Shown: positions 1-8,333, counted from the stretch's first letter. The stretch is 64,000 bases of DNA from Alcaligenaceae bacterium (GCA_013416435.1 JACCEN010000007.1:1-64000); one strand, 5' to 3'. Notes: generated by a model from the sequence alone, not told the origin. A program made the numbers and translations.

Positions 1-209
1 CCTTGCGCGCGGGCAAACGTGCCGCTGCGATCATGAGCCTGATTCAGTCAGCCAAGCTCAATGGCTTGAATCCGTACGCCTATCTGCGCGATGTGCTCGA
101 GCGCTTGCCGACGCATCCGGATAACCGGATCGATGATCTATTGCCGCACAACTGGACGGCGCCTGTGACCTTCGAAACTGGCCCCGCTTCTCAAAAAAAT
201 TCCATCTGA
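1..209 (+). CDS. IS66-family transposase (TnpC), C-terminal fragment
   Basis: The reading frame is open from the left edge to a TGA at 207-209, so the 5' part lies outside the window. The visible protein reads AAIMSLIQSAKLNGLNPYAY, then YLRDVLERLPTH and IDDLLPHNW. This is the conserved IS66 C-terminal element that follows the DDE transposase core. The protein would cut and join the ends of the insertion sequence. It ends 35 bp before an IS66-type terminal repeat, as expected for a 3'-terminal tnpC. Whether the upstream part is intact cannot be seen. Identification of the family is confident. Confidence 0.88.
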   Translation, partial: LRAGKRAAAIMSLIQSAKLNGLNPYAYLRDVLERLPTHPDNRIDDLLPHNWTAPVTFETGPASQKNSI

Positions 210-244
210 AGTGGGTGGGGGGATGTAGTTCCCCAAACGCTTAC
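1..244 (+). mobile_element. Right end of an IS66-family insertion sequence
   Basis: The element contains the transposase tail and stops at 244. Read inward on the minus strand, its end begins GTAAGCGTTTGGGGAA (244 back to 229), which has the GTAAGCG start typical of IS66 terminal inverted repeats. The next 8 bp (245-252, GATCGTGT) would be the target duplication expected for this family. The matching copy at the left end is outside the window. The boundary is supported by an interrupted gene frame starting right after it. Confidence 0.75.
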
Positions 245-387
245 GATCGTGTGCGGGTATTCTTACTACGAATGTCGCTTTTGGTGGCGTAGACGGCAAA
301 CAGCTATTCATTACCGAGTCCGAATCAGGAAAGATCGTTGTCGCCAACATGGAGATTCCAGGTCAAGCACTCTACGCCCATTCTTAG
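245..387 (+). pseudogene. SMP-30/gluconolactonase-family gene remnant cut by the IS66 element
   Basis: Directly after the IS end, a frame without a start codon reads TNVAFGGVDGKQLFITESES, then GKIVVANMEIPG, and ends at TAG 385-387. TNVAFGG and LFITESESG are typical of the last beta-propeller blade of SMP-30/gluconolactonase/LRE proteins, which hydrolyse sugar lactones. Only about 46 C-terminal residues remain, with no start codon or ribosome site, so the gene is broken by the insertion. The rest of the gene should lie left of the IS if no deletion accompanied the insertion. Confidence 0.7.
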
Positions 388-482
388 GTGTGGCCGGGCT
401 TGTCAGGCACGACGCGATCGGCGATACATTTGATATACGGCGGATCGACGGCGTCGCTATCGTAATGCCTTAAAGGAACATA

Positions 483-794
483 TCAAGACGGAACGCACAC
501 GTGGCCTAGAATCGCCTTCAGCAGTCCAGGGAAGCGGCTTTCCATGTCGGTCATTCTCAAGGAATTCATGTGGGTGGTGCCGGCGCGATAAGTACACACT
601 AGCCCCGCGTCACGTAAAACCCGGAAATGGTGCGACATGCTTGACTTGGGGCGTCCGCCATCCAGTTCGCCGCAGCTGGCTTCAGCCACTTGTGCCAGGC
701 GCTGCACGATCTCGAGACGCACCGGATCACTGAGTGCATACAGTACACGCTCCAGTACGAAATCGGCGGCTTCCGGATGTTTGAAAGGTCTCAT
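483..794 (-). CDS. ArsR-family winged-helix transcriptional regulator
   Basis: This 103-residue protein has the small ArsR fold. LYALSDPVRLEIVQRLA is the usual N-terminal helix pair, and SSMSHHFRVLRDAGLV is the recognition helix and wing. The metal-binding ELCVCDL motif of arsenic or cadmium sensors is replaced by a segment with one Cys (SCGELDGG), so it probably does not sense metal through that site. It is divergent from the old yellow enzyme gene at 879, with an 84-bp gap holding a perfect palindrome. It is therefore likely the local repressor of both genes. The inducer is unknown; an electrophile or substrate of the enzyme is a reasonable guess. Confidence 0.85.
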   Translation of the reverse strand: MRPFKHPEAADFVLERVLYALSDPVRLEIVQRLAQVAEASCGELDGGRPKSSMSHHFRVLRDAGLVCTYRAGTTHMNSLRMTDMESRFPGLLKAILGHVCVPS

Positions 795-823
795 GGCTTG
801 ATTCTACACCGCAGCTTGCATTG

Positions 824-857
824 ATTCTATTGTTCGAATAATATCGAACAATAGAAT
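824..857. promoter_or_regulatory. Large palindromic operator between arsR-like gene and xenA
   Basis: Two 14-bp arms are perfect reverse complements: ATTCTATTGTTCGA at 824-837 and TCGAACAATAGAAT at 844-857, separated by ATAATA. The site lies midway between the two divergent start codons, and its AT-rich centre could overlap both promoters. A dimeric ArsR regulator binding here could shut off both genes. Seen directly; the binding protein is inferred from position. Confidence 0.72.
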
Positions 858-878
858 TTAACGTCACAGGAAACATTC

Positions 879-1970
879 ATGTCTGCGCTTTTTCAGCCAT
901 TCACCCTCAAGGGCCTGACCGTACGCAATCGCATCGCCGTGCCACCCATGTGCCAGTATTCCGCCGTAGAAGGGCGGGCCAATGACTGGCATCATGCGAA
1001 CTATGCCGGCATGGCCAGAGGGGGAGCGGGCCTGGTCATTGTGGAGGCGACGGCTGTGGCGCCCGAAGGCCGCATCACGCCGGGCTGCACCGGCATTTGG
1101 AACGATGATCTGGCCCAGGCGTTCATCCCCACAGTACGGGCCATCAAGCAACAGGGTTCCGTGCCCGGCCTGCAAATCGCCCATGCGGGCCGCAAGGCCA
1201 GTGCCAACCGGCCTTGGGAAGGCGACGATCATATTGCCGATGATGATCCTCGCGGCTGGAAAACGATTGCGCCATCTGCCTTGGCCTTTGGCGGACACCT
1301 TGATAAGCAGCCGCGTGAAATGACGCTCGAAGACATCGAACGCGTGCGCGATAACTTTGTGGCTGCAGCCCGGCGAGCCCGTGAGGTGGGTTTTGAATGG
1401 CTGGAGCTGCATTTTGCGCATGGTTATCTGGGGCAGAGCTTCTTTTCAGAGCATTCCAATCAGCGTACCGATGACTACGGCGGCAACTACGAGAACCGCA
1501 GTCGCTTCATCCGTGAAACGTTCGCCGCCGTGCGCGAAGTGTGGCCGGAGCACCTTCCCTTGACCATTCGCTTTGGCGTATTGGAGTTCGACGGCAACGA
1601 TGAGCAGACCCTGGCGGAGTCCATTGATCTGACCCGGCGCCTGAAGGACGCGGGCCTGGACATGTTGAGCGTGAGCATAGGCTTCAGCACGGCCACGGAA
1701 GCTAGGATTCCGTGGGGGCCGGGCTTTCTTGGGCCGATTGCCGAACGTGTGAGACGTGAGGCGGCCATTCCGGTATCTGCCGCGTGGGGATTCGGCGAGC
1801 CTGGGGTGGCGGAGAATGCGATAGGCAACGGCCAGCTGGATCTCGTCATGGTCGGAAAGGCCCATCTGGCCAATCCGCATTGGGCATATCATGCCGCCCG
1901 TGAACTCAAGGTCGATCGGGCCTCCTGGACCTTGCCGGCGCCGTACGCGCATTGGCTGGAACGGTACTGA
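879..1970 (+). CDS. xenA: Old yellow enzyme, xenobiotic reductase A type (NAD(P)H:flavin oxidoreductase)
   Basis: This 363-residue FMN TIM-barrel enzyme reduces activated C=C bonds and nitro compounds with NAD(P)H. It has the same length as Pseudomonas XenA and the same key residues: Cys25 in PPMCQY (flavin tuning), His178 and His181 in LELHFAHGY (substrate carbonyl binding) and Tyr183. RITPGCTGIW, AHAGRKASANRPWEG and the C-terminal PAPYAHWLERY are also XenA-like. The start ATG follows an AGGAAA site. It is divergent from an ArsR-type gene and preceded by a palindromic operator, which suggests induction by an electrophile. The physiological substrate is not known. Confidence 0.93.
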   Translation: MSALFQPFTLKGLTVRNRIAVPPMCQYSAVEGRANDWHHANYAGMARGGAGLVIVEATAVAPEGRITPGCTGIWNDDLAQAFIPTVRAIKQQGSVPGLQIAHAGRKASANRPWEGDDHIADDDPRGWKTIAPSALAFGGHLDKQPREMTLEDIERVRDNFVAAARRAREVGFEWLELHFAHGYLGQSFFSEHSNQRTDDYGGNYENRSRFIRETFAAVREVWPEHLPLTIRFGVLEFDGNDEQTLAESIDLTRRLKDAGLDMLSVSIGFSTATEARIPWGPGFLGPIAERVRREAAIPVSAAWGFGEPGVAENAIGNGQLDLVMVGKAHLANPHWAYHAARELKVDRASWTLPAPYAHWLERY

Positions 1971-2213
1971 CGCAGCCGTTCCCGCCGTTTTTTCAATGTG
2001 CGGCCGGCAGCAAAGAAGTTGAATCCACGCTTACCTTCTGCCGTGCCGTTTTCTTGCCCGGCGAACGGATAGGCGATTTTGTCAACAGGATGTTTTTTTG
2101 ATTTTTTCTTGATATGTTATTGATGTTTCGTTGTTGATGGCCGGTCTAACATGCCGAATCGGTCAAGTATCTGTCACGGGCCTTTCAGCGATAACCTGCC
2201 AGGGGGCGACGCG

Positions 2214-2924
2214 ATGTCTTTGAAGCACGCGATACGAATGTTGATTGTCGAGGACCATGCCGGGCTGGCGACGAATCTCTTCGAGTTCTTCGATGATGAG
2301 CGTTATATTCTCGATTTTGCTTCCGATGGCCTGACCGCGCTTCATCTGGTTGCGGCCAATCAATATGACGTCATCGTCCTGGACGTCATGCTCCCTGGGC
2401 TTTCGGGATTCGAAATCTGCCGGCGCCTGCGAAATGATCTCCAGTCGGCGACGCCGGTCATCGTCATGACCGCGAAGGATCAGCTGCAGGACAAGGAAGA
2501 AGGTTTCTCGGCGGGCGCGGATGACTATCTGATCAAGCCGTTCAATCTTCGAGAGCTTCAATTGCGGGTGGATGCCCTGTACAGGCGCAAGGCGGGTTTT
2601 TCGAGGATGCCTGATATCCGTGTTCCCGGCATCAGTTTCGATCCGGGCACGTTCACAGTCCGTACCGATCATGGCGATCAGCTCGAGCTGTCCGGAACCG
2701 CGGCCAGGATATTCGAGGAACTCATCAAGGCGTATCCTGATTTCCTTTCTTATGCGCAGATCCAGGATAGGGTCTGGGGTGAGAAAGAAGTGGACATGAA
2801 CACACTGCGGACGCATGTGTATTCGTTGCGCAAGCTGTTGCTGGATGCTTTTCATCACCCGCTGATCAAGACCATGCACGGGCGGGGATATCGGCTTCTT
2901 CCGCTGCGCCAATCCGGGTCATGA
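2214..2924 (+). CDS. OmpR/PhoB-family response regulator
   Basis: The receiver domain (residues 1-120) has the acidic pair ED (13-14), phosphoacceptor Asp57 in VIVLDVMLPG, the TAKD switch and the KPF lysine. A winged-helix DNA-binding domain follows (about 135-235) with TLRTHVYSLRKLL and MHGRGYRL. I chose the ATG at 2214 because AGGGGG lies 7-13 bp upstream; an upstream in-frame ATG at 2151 would add 21 residues not typical of the family. The stop overlaps the start of the sensor kinase by 4 bp. Neighbouring glycosyltransferases suggest it controls envelope modification, in the style of PmrA or ColR. That role is inferred. Confidence 0.9.
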   Translation: MSLKHAIRMLIVEDHAGLATNLFEFFDDERYILDFASDGLTALHLVAANQYDVIVLDVMLPGLSGFEICRRLRNDLQSATPVIVMTAKDQLQDKEEGFSAGADDYLIKPFNLRELQLRVDALYRRKAGFSRMPDIRVPGISFDPGTFTVRTDHGDQLELSGTAARIFEELIKAYPDFLSYAQIQDRVWGEKEVDMNTLRTHVYSLRKLLLDAFHHPLIKTMHGRGYRLLPLRQSGS

Positions 2925-4222
2925 AACTGAGGTCCATTTCGCGGCGGGTCTACCGAGCCATCCTCGCCGTCAGCGTGATGACGGCGCTGGCAATGGTGGC
3001 GACAGTCCTTCTCGTCAATGAGGACTTGGAGCACACCATGCTCAACGCCGAGTTTGCGCAGGAGCGTGACTTCATACTGGCGAACCACGCAGGAGGCGAT
3101 GTCTTTGTATGGGATACGCCGGGATTCGCCGTCGTTTACTTGCCTTCAAGCGAGACCCATCCCCCCGCTTTGCCGCGGATATTCAAGGGCTTGCCGGCGA
3201 ATTATTCGGCGGAAGTCGAGCTGGGAGATGAAACCTACCTGGTGACCGTGGAGCCGGCAAGCAACGGCCTATTGTATATAGCCAAGAACATCACGCATTT
3301 CGAGAAACGCGAAGCGCTGTTCGGGATGGCGCTCGTCTTCATGGCGCTGGTCATCGTCGCCTTCAGCCTGTTGCTCGCCGTGCTGAGCAGCCGCCGCATC
3401 GTCAAGCCGCTAAGGCTCTTGTCCGAGCGCATCAGCAGTACGCCGGTCGGGCCCAGCATGCCGCGCATGACGGTCGACTACGGCGATGCCGAGCTGCATT
3501 CGATCGCCCACACCTTCAACCGGTTTCTGGAAGAACTTGAGTCCTTTGTCCGCAGGGAGCAATCTCTTTTGAGCCTGGCCAGCCATGAGCTGAGAACACC
3601 CATCGCAGTGATGTCCGGCGCATTGGATGTTATTGAGTCGCGTGGCCAATTAAGCGAGAGCGATCGCGCCACGCTGGCGCGTGTCCGTAAGTCATGCGAC
3701 GAAATGCGAGACAACGTCGAGATTCTGCTCAAGCTGGCCCGCCGCGATCCGGACGGCCATGTCCCGGAAACGATCGACGTGGGCGCGGTTGCGCAGCGCG
3801 TTCTTGCTGATTTGGCGGTCAATCATAAGTTGGGCGACCGGGTAAGGCTTGAAATGGAATCGGTGTTTCTTGCGAAAGCGGATTCTGTAATGGTTGGGAT
3901 GCTGCTTCGCAACCTCATTCAGAACGCGGTGCAGCACACCGAGCATGAGGTCAGGCTGACCGTCTTTAAGGACGCCATGGAAATCGAGGACCGGGGACCA
4001 GGCCTGAAGGCGGACCATCAGGCCATCTTGGCGGGGCAAAAAAGACTGGCGGCCGATGGGGCGGCGTTGAGCGGCCTGGGCCTTTACATTGTGACGTTGA
4101 TGGCTGAAAGGCTGGGTTGGCGCCTCGATATCGCACGCACCGGCCACAACGGCACAAAGATGCGCCTCGGCCCGATCCATGAGCAGTCCTGCAGTCCTGG
4201 CGCCTCGTTGATGAAATACTGA
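2921..4222 (+). CDS. Two-component sensor histidine kinase
   Basis: This 433-residue inner-membrane kinase has a first helix at about 12-32, a roughly 100-residue periplasmic segment, a second helix at about 133-155, a HAMP-like linker, the H-box SHELRTPIAVM with His222, an N-box (NLIQNAVQHTE), and a short ATPase domain with EDRGPG and LSGLGLYIV. It should phosphorylate the regulator encoded just upstream, with which it overlaps by ATGA. The stimulus is unknown. The context (two envelope glycosyltransferases downstream) recalls systems sensing cationic peptides or metals, but no acidic ExxE metal-binding motif was recognised in the periplasmic part. Confidence 0.9.
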   Translation: MKLRSISRRVYRAILAVSVMTALAMVATVLLVNEDLEHTMLNAEFAQERDFILANHAGGDVFVWDTPGFAVVYLPSSETHPPALPRIFKGLPANYSAEVELGDETYLVTVEPASNGLLYIAKNITHFEKREALFGMALVFMALVIVAFSLLLAVLSSRRIVKPLRLLSERISSTPVGPSMPRMTVDYGDAELHSIAHTFNRFLEELESFVRREQSLLSLASHELRTPIAVMSGALDVIESRGQLSESDRATLARVRKSCDEMRDNVEILLKLARRDPDGHVPETIDVGAVAQRVLADLAVNHKLGDRVRLEMESVFLAKADSVMVGMLLRNLIQNAVQHTEHEVRLTVFKDAMEIEDRGPGLKADHQAILAGQKRLAADGAALSGLGLYIVTLMAERLGWRLDIARTGHNGTKMRLGPIHEQSCSPGASLMKY

Positions 4223-4301
4223 TATTTGCTTAACGAATTCTTGTTGCCTGCGTTTGTATCCTGGCTTCATCGTCTCATTCTTTACGAAAGGATCTTGTTC
4301 G

Positions 4302-5351
4302 ATGAATGCCTTAGTCGAAAAATGGCCGGGCGATTCGTATGCGAGTCGTCCGGTGGAATTGTCGGTCGTCATCCCAATGTACAACGAGCATCAGGTCATT
4401 GAGATCATGCATGCGCGTCTGACGTCGGAGCTTGTTCGCTTGCGGGTCGCTTACGAGCTGGTGTTGGTGGATGACGGCAGCCGAGACGGCACGCCCCGCA
4501 TGCTGGCTGATCTCGCTGCCCGGGACTTGGCGGTCACAGCGGTTTTCCTGAGTCGCAATTTCGGCAAGGAAGCCGCGCTGACGGCCGGGCTGGAGCATGC
4601 CTGCGGCGCGGCCGTCATTATCATGGACGCGGACTTGCAGGATCCGCCAGAGCTTATTCCGCAGATGATGCAGGCCTGGAAAGCGGGCGCCGAGGTGGTG
4701 TGCATGCGTAGGCGCTCCAGGGCGGGGGAGTCCTGGTTGAAACGCTTCAGCGCACATGGATTTTATCGCTTGCTCAATGCGATCAGTGATGTCGACATCC
4801 CGCCGGATACTGGTGATTTTCGCTTGCTGAGCCGTAAGGCGGTCGATGCCTTGCTGCAGCTCAATGAACGGAACCGATACATGAAAGGGCTGTTCGCATG
4901 GATCGGATTGCCCACGACGGTCATCGAGTATGACCGCATGCCACGCGTTGCCGGCGCCACCAAGTGGGACTATCTGAGTCTTTTCAGCCTTGCGTTCCAG
5001 GGCATCACCTCTTTTTCGATCGCTCCCCTGCGGCTTGCCATGGCGACAGGCCTCGTGACGGCCCTTTTCGGTGTTTTGTTCACCCTTTGGGTTGTCGTCA
5101 AGGCGCTGGTTCTGGGTGATCCCGTCCAGGGCTACCCGTCGCTCATATCCATGATCGCTATCCTGGGAGGGGTGCAGCTTTTGTCAATCGGCCTGGTTGG
5201 CGAGTACATCGGCAAAACCTATTACGAAACCAAGCGGCGTCCGGTTTATATCGTTCGCGACGCAATACGCAGAGGCGAGGCTGCGAATGGGCTTTGCAGC
5301 AAATTCGACTGGAGCGCAGCAAGCAAGGACCGCTATGCCGCAGCCGAATAA
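4302..5351 (+). CDS. GT2 polyprenyl-phosphate glycosyltransferase, ArnC/GtrB-like
   Basis: This 349-residue enzyme has an N-terminal GT-A domain with SVVIPMYNE, VDDGSRDGT and the DxD-type metal site IIMDADLQDPPE (about 107-118), followed by two membrane helices in the last 110 residues. Such enzymes move a sugar from a nucleotide donor to undecaprenyl phosphate at the cytoplasmic face. I chose the ATG at 4302, which has GAAAGGA upstream. It overlaps the following ArnT-like gene by 17 bp, so the two are coupled: this enzyme would make the lipid-linked donor that the next one uses. Which sugar is carried cannot be read from the sequence. ArnA, ArnB and ArnD are not nearby, so aminoarabinose is not established. 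Confidence 0.87.
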   Translation: MNALVEKWPGDSYASRPVELSVVIPMYNEHQVIEIMHARLTSELVRLRVAYELVLVDDGSRDGTPRMLADLAARDLAVTAVFLSRNFGKEAALTAGLEHACGAAVIIMDADLQDPPELIPQMMQAWKAGAEVVCMRRRSRAGESWLKRFSAHGFYRLLNAISDVDIPPDTGDFRLLSRKAVDALLQLNERNRYMKGLFAWIGLPTTVIEYDRMPRVAGATKWDYLSLFSLAFQGITSFSIAPLRLAMATGLVTALFGVLFTLWVVVKALVLGDPVQGYPSLISMIAILGGVQLLSIGLVGEYIGKTYYETKRRPVYIVRDAIRRGEAANGLCSKFDWSAASKDRYAAAE

Positions 5352-6861
5352 AGCAGCATGGCTTGCGCTGGCGGCGATCCTGCCTGTGCCGCTTATTTCC
5401 ATGGTGATTGTGCCGTTCTATGACACAAGCGAGCCTCGCTACGCTGAGATTGCGCGGGTCATGGCGCAGACCGGCGATTGGATCACGCCGTGGTTCAGCG
5501 ACGGCGTCCCATTCTGGGGCAAACCGCCGGTTTCGTTCTGGGCGCAGGCGGTTTCAATGAAGATGCTCGGCTTCACCGAGTTCGCCGGCCGTTTCCCCTC
5601 GTGGCTCTGCTTCGTTCTCAGCTGTGCGCTGCTCATCATCGGGCTCAGGCCTCTGAAGAGCGCCCGGGTCGCAATATGGGCCGCCATCATCTATAGCACG
5701 TGCACCCTGGCCTATATCAGTTCCGGTGCCGTGCTTACAGACCCCTTCTTGGCGCTTGGGACAACGTTGTCTCTGGTCTCGTTTGCCAGAGCGGCGCAAG
5801 GCAATGGCGGTTCCGTGCCGGCATGCACCGCGGGATCGTCCAATGCGGCGGCGAGTCAGCCTGAGGGCGGGATGCAACGGTGGCGATATGGGGTTTTTGC
5901 CGGCCTTGCCATTGGTCTTCTGGCGAAGGGCCCTCTGGCTGCCTTGATCATTACCGCACCGATCACGATCTGGAGTCTTTTCGACCCCAGGGTTAGGCAG
6001 GCCACGGCAAGGCTACCGTGGCGAAGCGGGCTGGCACTCGTCGCGCTTGTGACGATACCCTGGTATATCGCTGCCGAGATCAAGACCCCGGGGTTCATCG
6101 ACTACTTTTTCGTGGGTGAACACTATCGTCGGTTCCTGGACCCCGGGTGGGCGGGTGATCTCTATGGGAGCGCCCATAGACGGACCTATGGCACGATATG
6201 GATCTACTGGCTGCAAGCGTCATTTCCATGGGGGCTGCTGGCATTGGCCGTTATGGCGGGGGCGCTTCGAAGCGACCGCCTGCGCCAGGCGCTGCGCGCT
6301 GTCTATACGGAGCCGCTGTTCGGCTATTGGTTGTCGAGCGCATTGTTCACACCCGTTTTCTTTACCTTTTCCGCCAATATTCTATGGACCTATCTGCTCC
6401 CCTCGCTGGCCGGATTCAGTGTTCTTGCCGCCATTCTGGCGGTCGAGGTGGCGGATCGATATCCGGCGTTGCGCAGCAGACTGCTGTGGGCGGCTGTGCT
6501 GGTGCCTGCGGTGGTATCCGCGGGCAGCGCCGTTATGTGGATTAGGCCCGACTTGCGCAATACCGAGCGCGAGCTGGTTCGGTACGCCATGCGTCAACCG
6601 GAGCCTTCCGCGCCGCTGTTCTATCTCTCGGAGCTTCCCTTCTCGGCTCGGTTTTATTCGGCGGGAAGGGCTCGGGAAATCACGGAGGCGGAGCTGGACC
6701 GGCTTGTGAGGCGTGGTGTGGCCTTCTACTTGGCAATTCCCAAGGAGAGGTCGAAAGCAGTGATGCGCGGCCTGCATGAGCCTTTGCTACCCGTCTTTTC
6801 GAATAAACGGTTCGATCTGGTGGAATTGCGGGGAAAACGAGGGGACAGGATCTCGGGATGA
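5335..6861 (+). CDS. ArnT-like GT83 glycosyltransferase (lipid A or envelope glycan modification)
   Basis: This polytopic membrane protein of 508 residues begins with the periplasmic loop signature of the PMT/ArnT fold: DTSEPRYAEIARVM, GDWITPWF and FWGKPPVSFW. The acidic and aromatic residues match those that bind the lipid-linked sugar in ArnT. The usual family length is about 550. The ATG at 5335, preceded by AAGGAC, was chosen; the frame is open further upstream but only within the previous gene. It probably transfers a sugar from undecaprenyl phosphate to lipid A phosphates. In Bordetella an ArnT homologue adds glucosamine to lipid A, so glucosamine is as plausible here as aminoarabinose. 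Confidence 0.85.
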   Translation: MPQPNKAAWLALAAILPVPLISMVIVPFYDTSEPRYAEIARVMAQTGDWITPWFSDGVPFWGKPPVSFWAQAVSMKMLGFTEFAGRFPSWLCFVLSCALLIIGLRPLKSARVAIWAAIIYSTCTLAYISSGAVLTDPFLALGTTLSLVSFARAAQGNGGSVPACTAGSSNAAASQPEGGMQRWRYGVFAGLAIGLLAKGPLAALIITAPITIWSLFDPRVRQATARLPWRSGLALVALVTIPWYIAAEIKTPGFIDYFFVGEHYRRFLDPGWAGDLYGSAHRRTYGTIWIYWLQASFPWGLLALAVMAGALRSDRLRQALRAVYTEPLFGYWLSSALFTPVFFTFSANILWTYLLPSLAGFSVLAAILAVEVADRYPALRSRLLWAAVLVPAVVSAGSAVMWIRPDLRNTERELVRYAMRQPEPSAPLFYLSELPFSARFYSAGRAREITEAELDRLVRRGVAFYLAIPKERSKAVMRGLHEPLLPVFSNKRFDLVELRGKRGDRISG

Positions 6862-7030
6862 TGCTCCAGTCGGCGTCTTTGCGACGCATGTCGATGCTTT
6901 CCTCCGATCCGGAACCTGGGTTTTCTGTATAGTTCAAGCGCCTGACGGCCCAATGGAACTATTCGTGCTTCAGATCGTCTACATTCCGCTGATAGGCTGC
7001 CGAGTTTGGAAATTCAAAAAGGGGAAAAAC

Positions 7031-7570
7031 ATGCAAGCATCCGCCACGTTCTGTGATTCGTCGTCCCGCTATGGGCTGGTGACTCGATTTCTGCATTGGG
7101 GGATGGCGGCATTGTTTGCCTGGCAGTTCACCTCGGTCGGAGCCAGGATATTCGCCGAGGATTCGCCGTTCGACCAGTTCATGTGGGCGACGCACAAGCC
7201 GGTGGGCGCCTTGCTGATGCTGCTGATCGTGCTGCGCACCATATGGGCCGCCCTGAACTTCTCGAGGCGGCCGGCTTCCGTCAGTGCGGCGGCCAGTATC
7301 GGCCATAAGCTGATGTATGTCTTGATGTTCGCCGTCCCGCTCATTGGCCTGATCCGGCAGTATGGCTCGGGAAGGGCATTCTCTCCCTTCGGCTTGCCCT
7401 TGATGGACGGCTTCGAGGGCGGGCGCATCCAGTGGATGGTGGATCTGGGCGGCAATTTCCATGGCCTGCTTGGCCTGGTTCTGCTGGCTTCGATCATCGG
7501 GCATATCGTCGCGGCAGTTTGGCATGCGCGTTCCAGCGAAACCACGGTGTTGCCGCGCATGGTGGGCTGA
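7031..7570 (+). CDS. Cytochrome b561-family protein
   Basis: This 179-residue membrane protein has four predicted helices. Histidines are placed as in bacterial CybB: RFLHWGMAALFAW (helix 1), THKPVGALLML (helix 2), NFHGLLGLVLLASIIGHIVAA (helix 4). They would bind two b hemes and pass electrons between quinol and an acceptor, often superoxide or a periplasmic partner. The ATG at 7031 follows GGGGAAA. It stands alone between the glycosyltransferase gene (170 bp upstream) and a convergent GntR gene. No dedicated partner (such as a YceI protein) is beside it, so its exact role is open. Confidence 0.88.
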   Translation: MQASATFCDSSSRYGLVTRFLHWGMAALFAWQFTSVGARIFAEDSPFDQFMWATHKPVGALLMLLIVLRTIWAALNFSRRPASVSAAASIGHKLMYVLMFAVPLIGLIRQYGSGRAFSPFGLPLMDGFEGGRIQWMVDLGGNFHGLLGLVLLASIIGHIVAAVWHARSSETTVLPRMVG

Positions 7571-7588
7571 CGCGGCCTGGTTTCTTGT

Positions 7589-8314
7589 TCAGGGCTGCGC
7601 GAGCAGCCCTGTTTGTGGCCCGGCGGCGGTTGCGCCCGGCGGAATCTCTTGCCGTGCCAGTCTTTCGTAGTTGTTAGTGAGGATGATGCCGGCGTAATAG
7701 ACATGTTCCCGCATCAGTGCCTCGGCCCTTGCTGCATCCCGTTTGATGATTGCCTCGACGATGCGATGGTGGTCGCCATGCGAGCGGTAGATGATGTCGT
7801 AGTCGTCCCAAAGCATGATGCGATCCGAGGCGAAGGGCGTGGTCTGCGCCTGGGTTGCGAATCGCGTGACCCATGAGTTGTCGGCGGCATGCAGGATGGT
7901 GTTGTGAATCCGGACATTGACTTGCTGGTAGGGTGCATGGTCTTCCGGCCGCAAGCTGCCGCAGGCCAGGATGGCATCCCCTTGGGCAAGGCAGGCCAGC
8001 AACTCGTCCTTCGCGGACTCGCTGAGGCCGCGCTGTGCTGCCCGCCGGCACGCCAGTCCTTCGAGCACTGATCGGACCTCATACGCCCCTATGACCTCTT
8101 CGAATTTATACACGCGCACTGTGTAGCCGCGTTTGGGCTGATGCTCGAGCAGTCCGTCGTTGCCCAGCAGCGCCAGGGCGGCCCGCACCGGAGTCCGCGA
8201 TACGCCCAGCTTCTTCGCTAACGGAATCTCTTCCAGCCGCTCACCGGGCGGAAGCACACCCTGGATGATCCATTCGCGCAATGTTTCTGTAACTGAATGT
8301 GATAATGTATCCAT
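7589..8314 (-). CDS. GntR-family (FadR/FCD) transcriptional regulator
   Basis: The N-terminal winged helix (about 10-75) contains VLPPGERLEEIPLAKKLG, VSRTPVRAAL and LLEHQPKRGYTV, the standard GntR signature. The C-terminal FCD domain (about 85-220) has EVRSVLEGLACRRAA and histidines (HNTIL, DHHRIVEAI) positioned to bind a metal and a carboxylate ligand. The start at 8314 is preferred because an upstream ATG at 8332 overlaps a TGTATACA operator; neither has a clear ribosome site. It is divergent from an SDR-transporter operon and very likely represses it and itself until a pathway acid binds. Confidence 0.88.
   Translation of the reverse strand: MDTLSHSVTETLREWIIQGVLPPGERLEEIPLAKKLGVSRTPVRAALALLGNDGLLEHQPKRGYTVRVYKFEEVIGAYEVRSVLEGLACRRAAQRGLSESAKDELLACLAQGDAILACGSLRPEDHAPYQQVNVRIHNTILHAADNSWVTRFATQAQTTPFASDRIMLWDDYDIIYRSHGDHHRIVEAIIKRDAARAEALMREHVYYAGIILTNNYERLARQEIPPGATAAGPQTGLLAQP
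7590..7611 (+). terminator. Probable terminator hairpin of the cytochrome b561 transcript
   Basis: A perfect 9-bp stem CAGGGCTGC/GCAGCCCTG with a GCGA tetraloop begins 20 bp after the cytochrome stop and is followed by a short TTTGT tract. It overlaps the last codons of the convergent GntR gene, so the same bases also encode that protein's tail. The weak U-tract lowers confidence. Confidence 0.45.
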
Positions 8315-8321
8315 GAGAAGA

Positions 8322-8333
8322 ATTGTATACATG
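8322..8333. promoter_or_regulatory. GntR-type operator, site 1
   Basis: ATTGTATACATG contains the perfect palindrome TGTATACA (8324-8331), which fits the TNGTATACNA-type sites bound by FCD regulators. It lies at the 5' end of the GntR gene and suggests autoregulation. A second copy lies 161 bp away toward the divergent operon. Confidence 0.6.

Noticed and set aside
388-482. Continuation of a coding frame after the lactonase remnant
   Set aside because: The open stretch to about 473 has no start site of its own or recognisable sequence and is too short to judge.
4302-6861. Calling the two glycosyltransferases arnC and arnT of an aminoarabinose pathway
   Set aside because: The sugar-making and deformylating genes of that pathway are not in the window, and related bacteria use similar enzymes for glucosamine.
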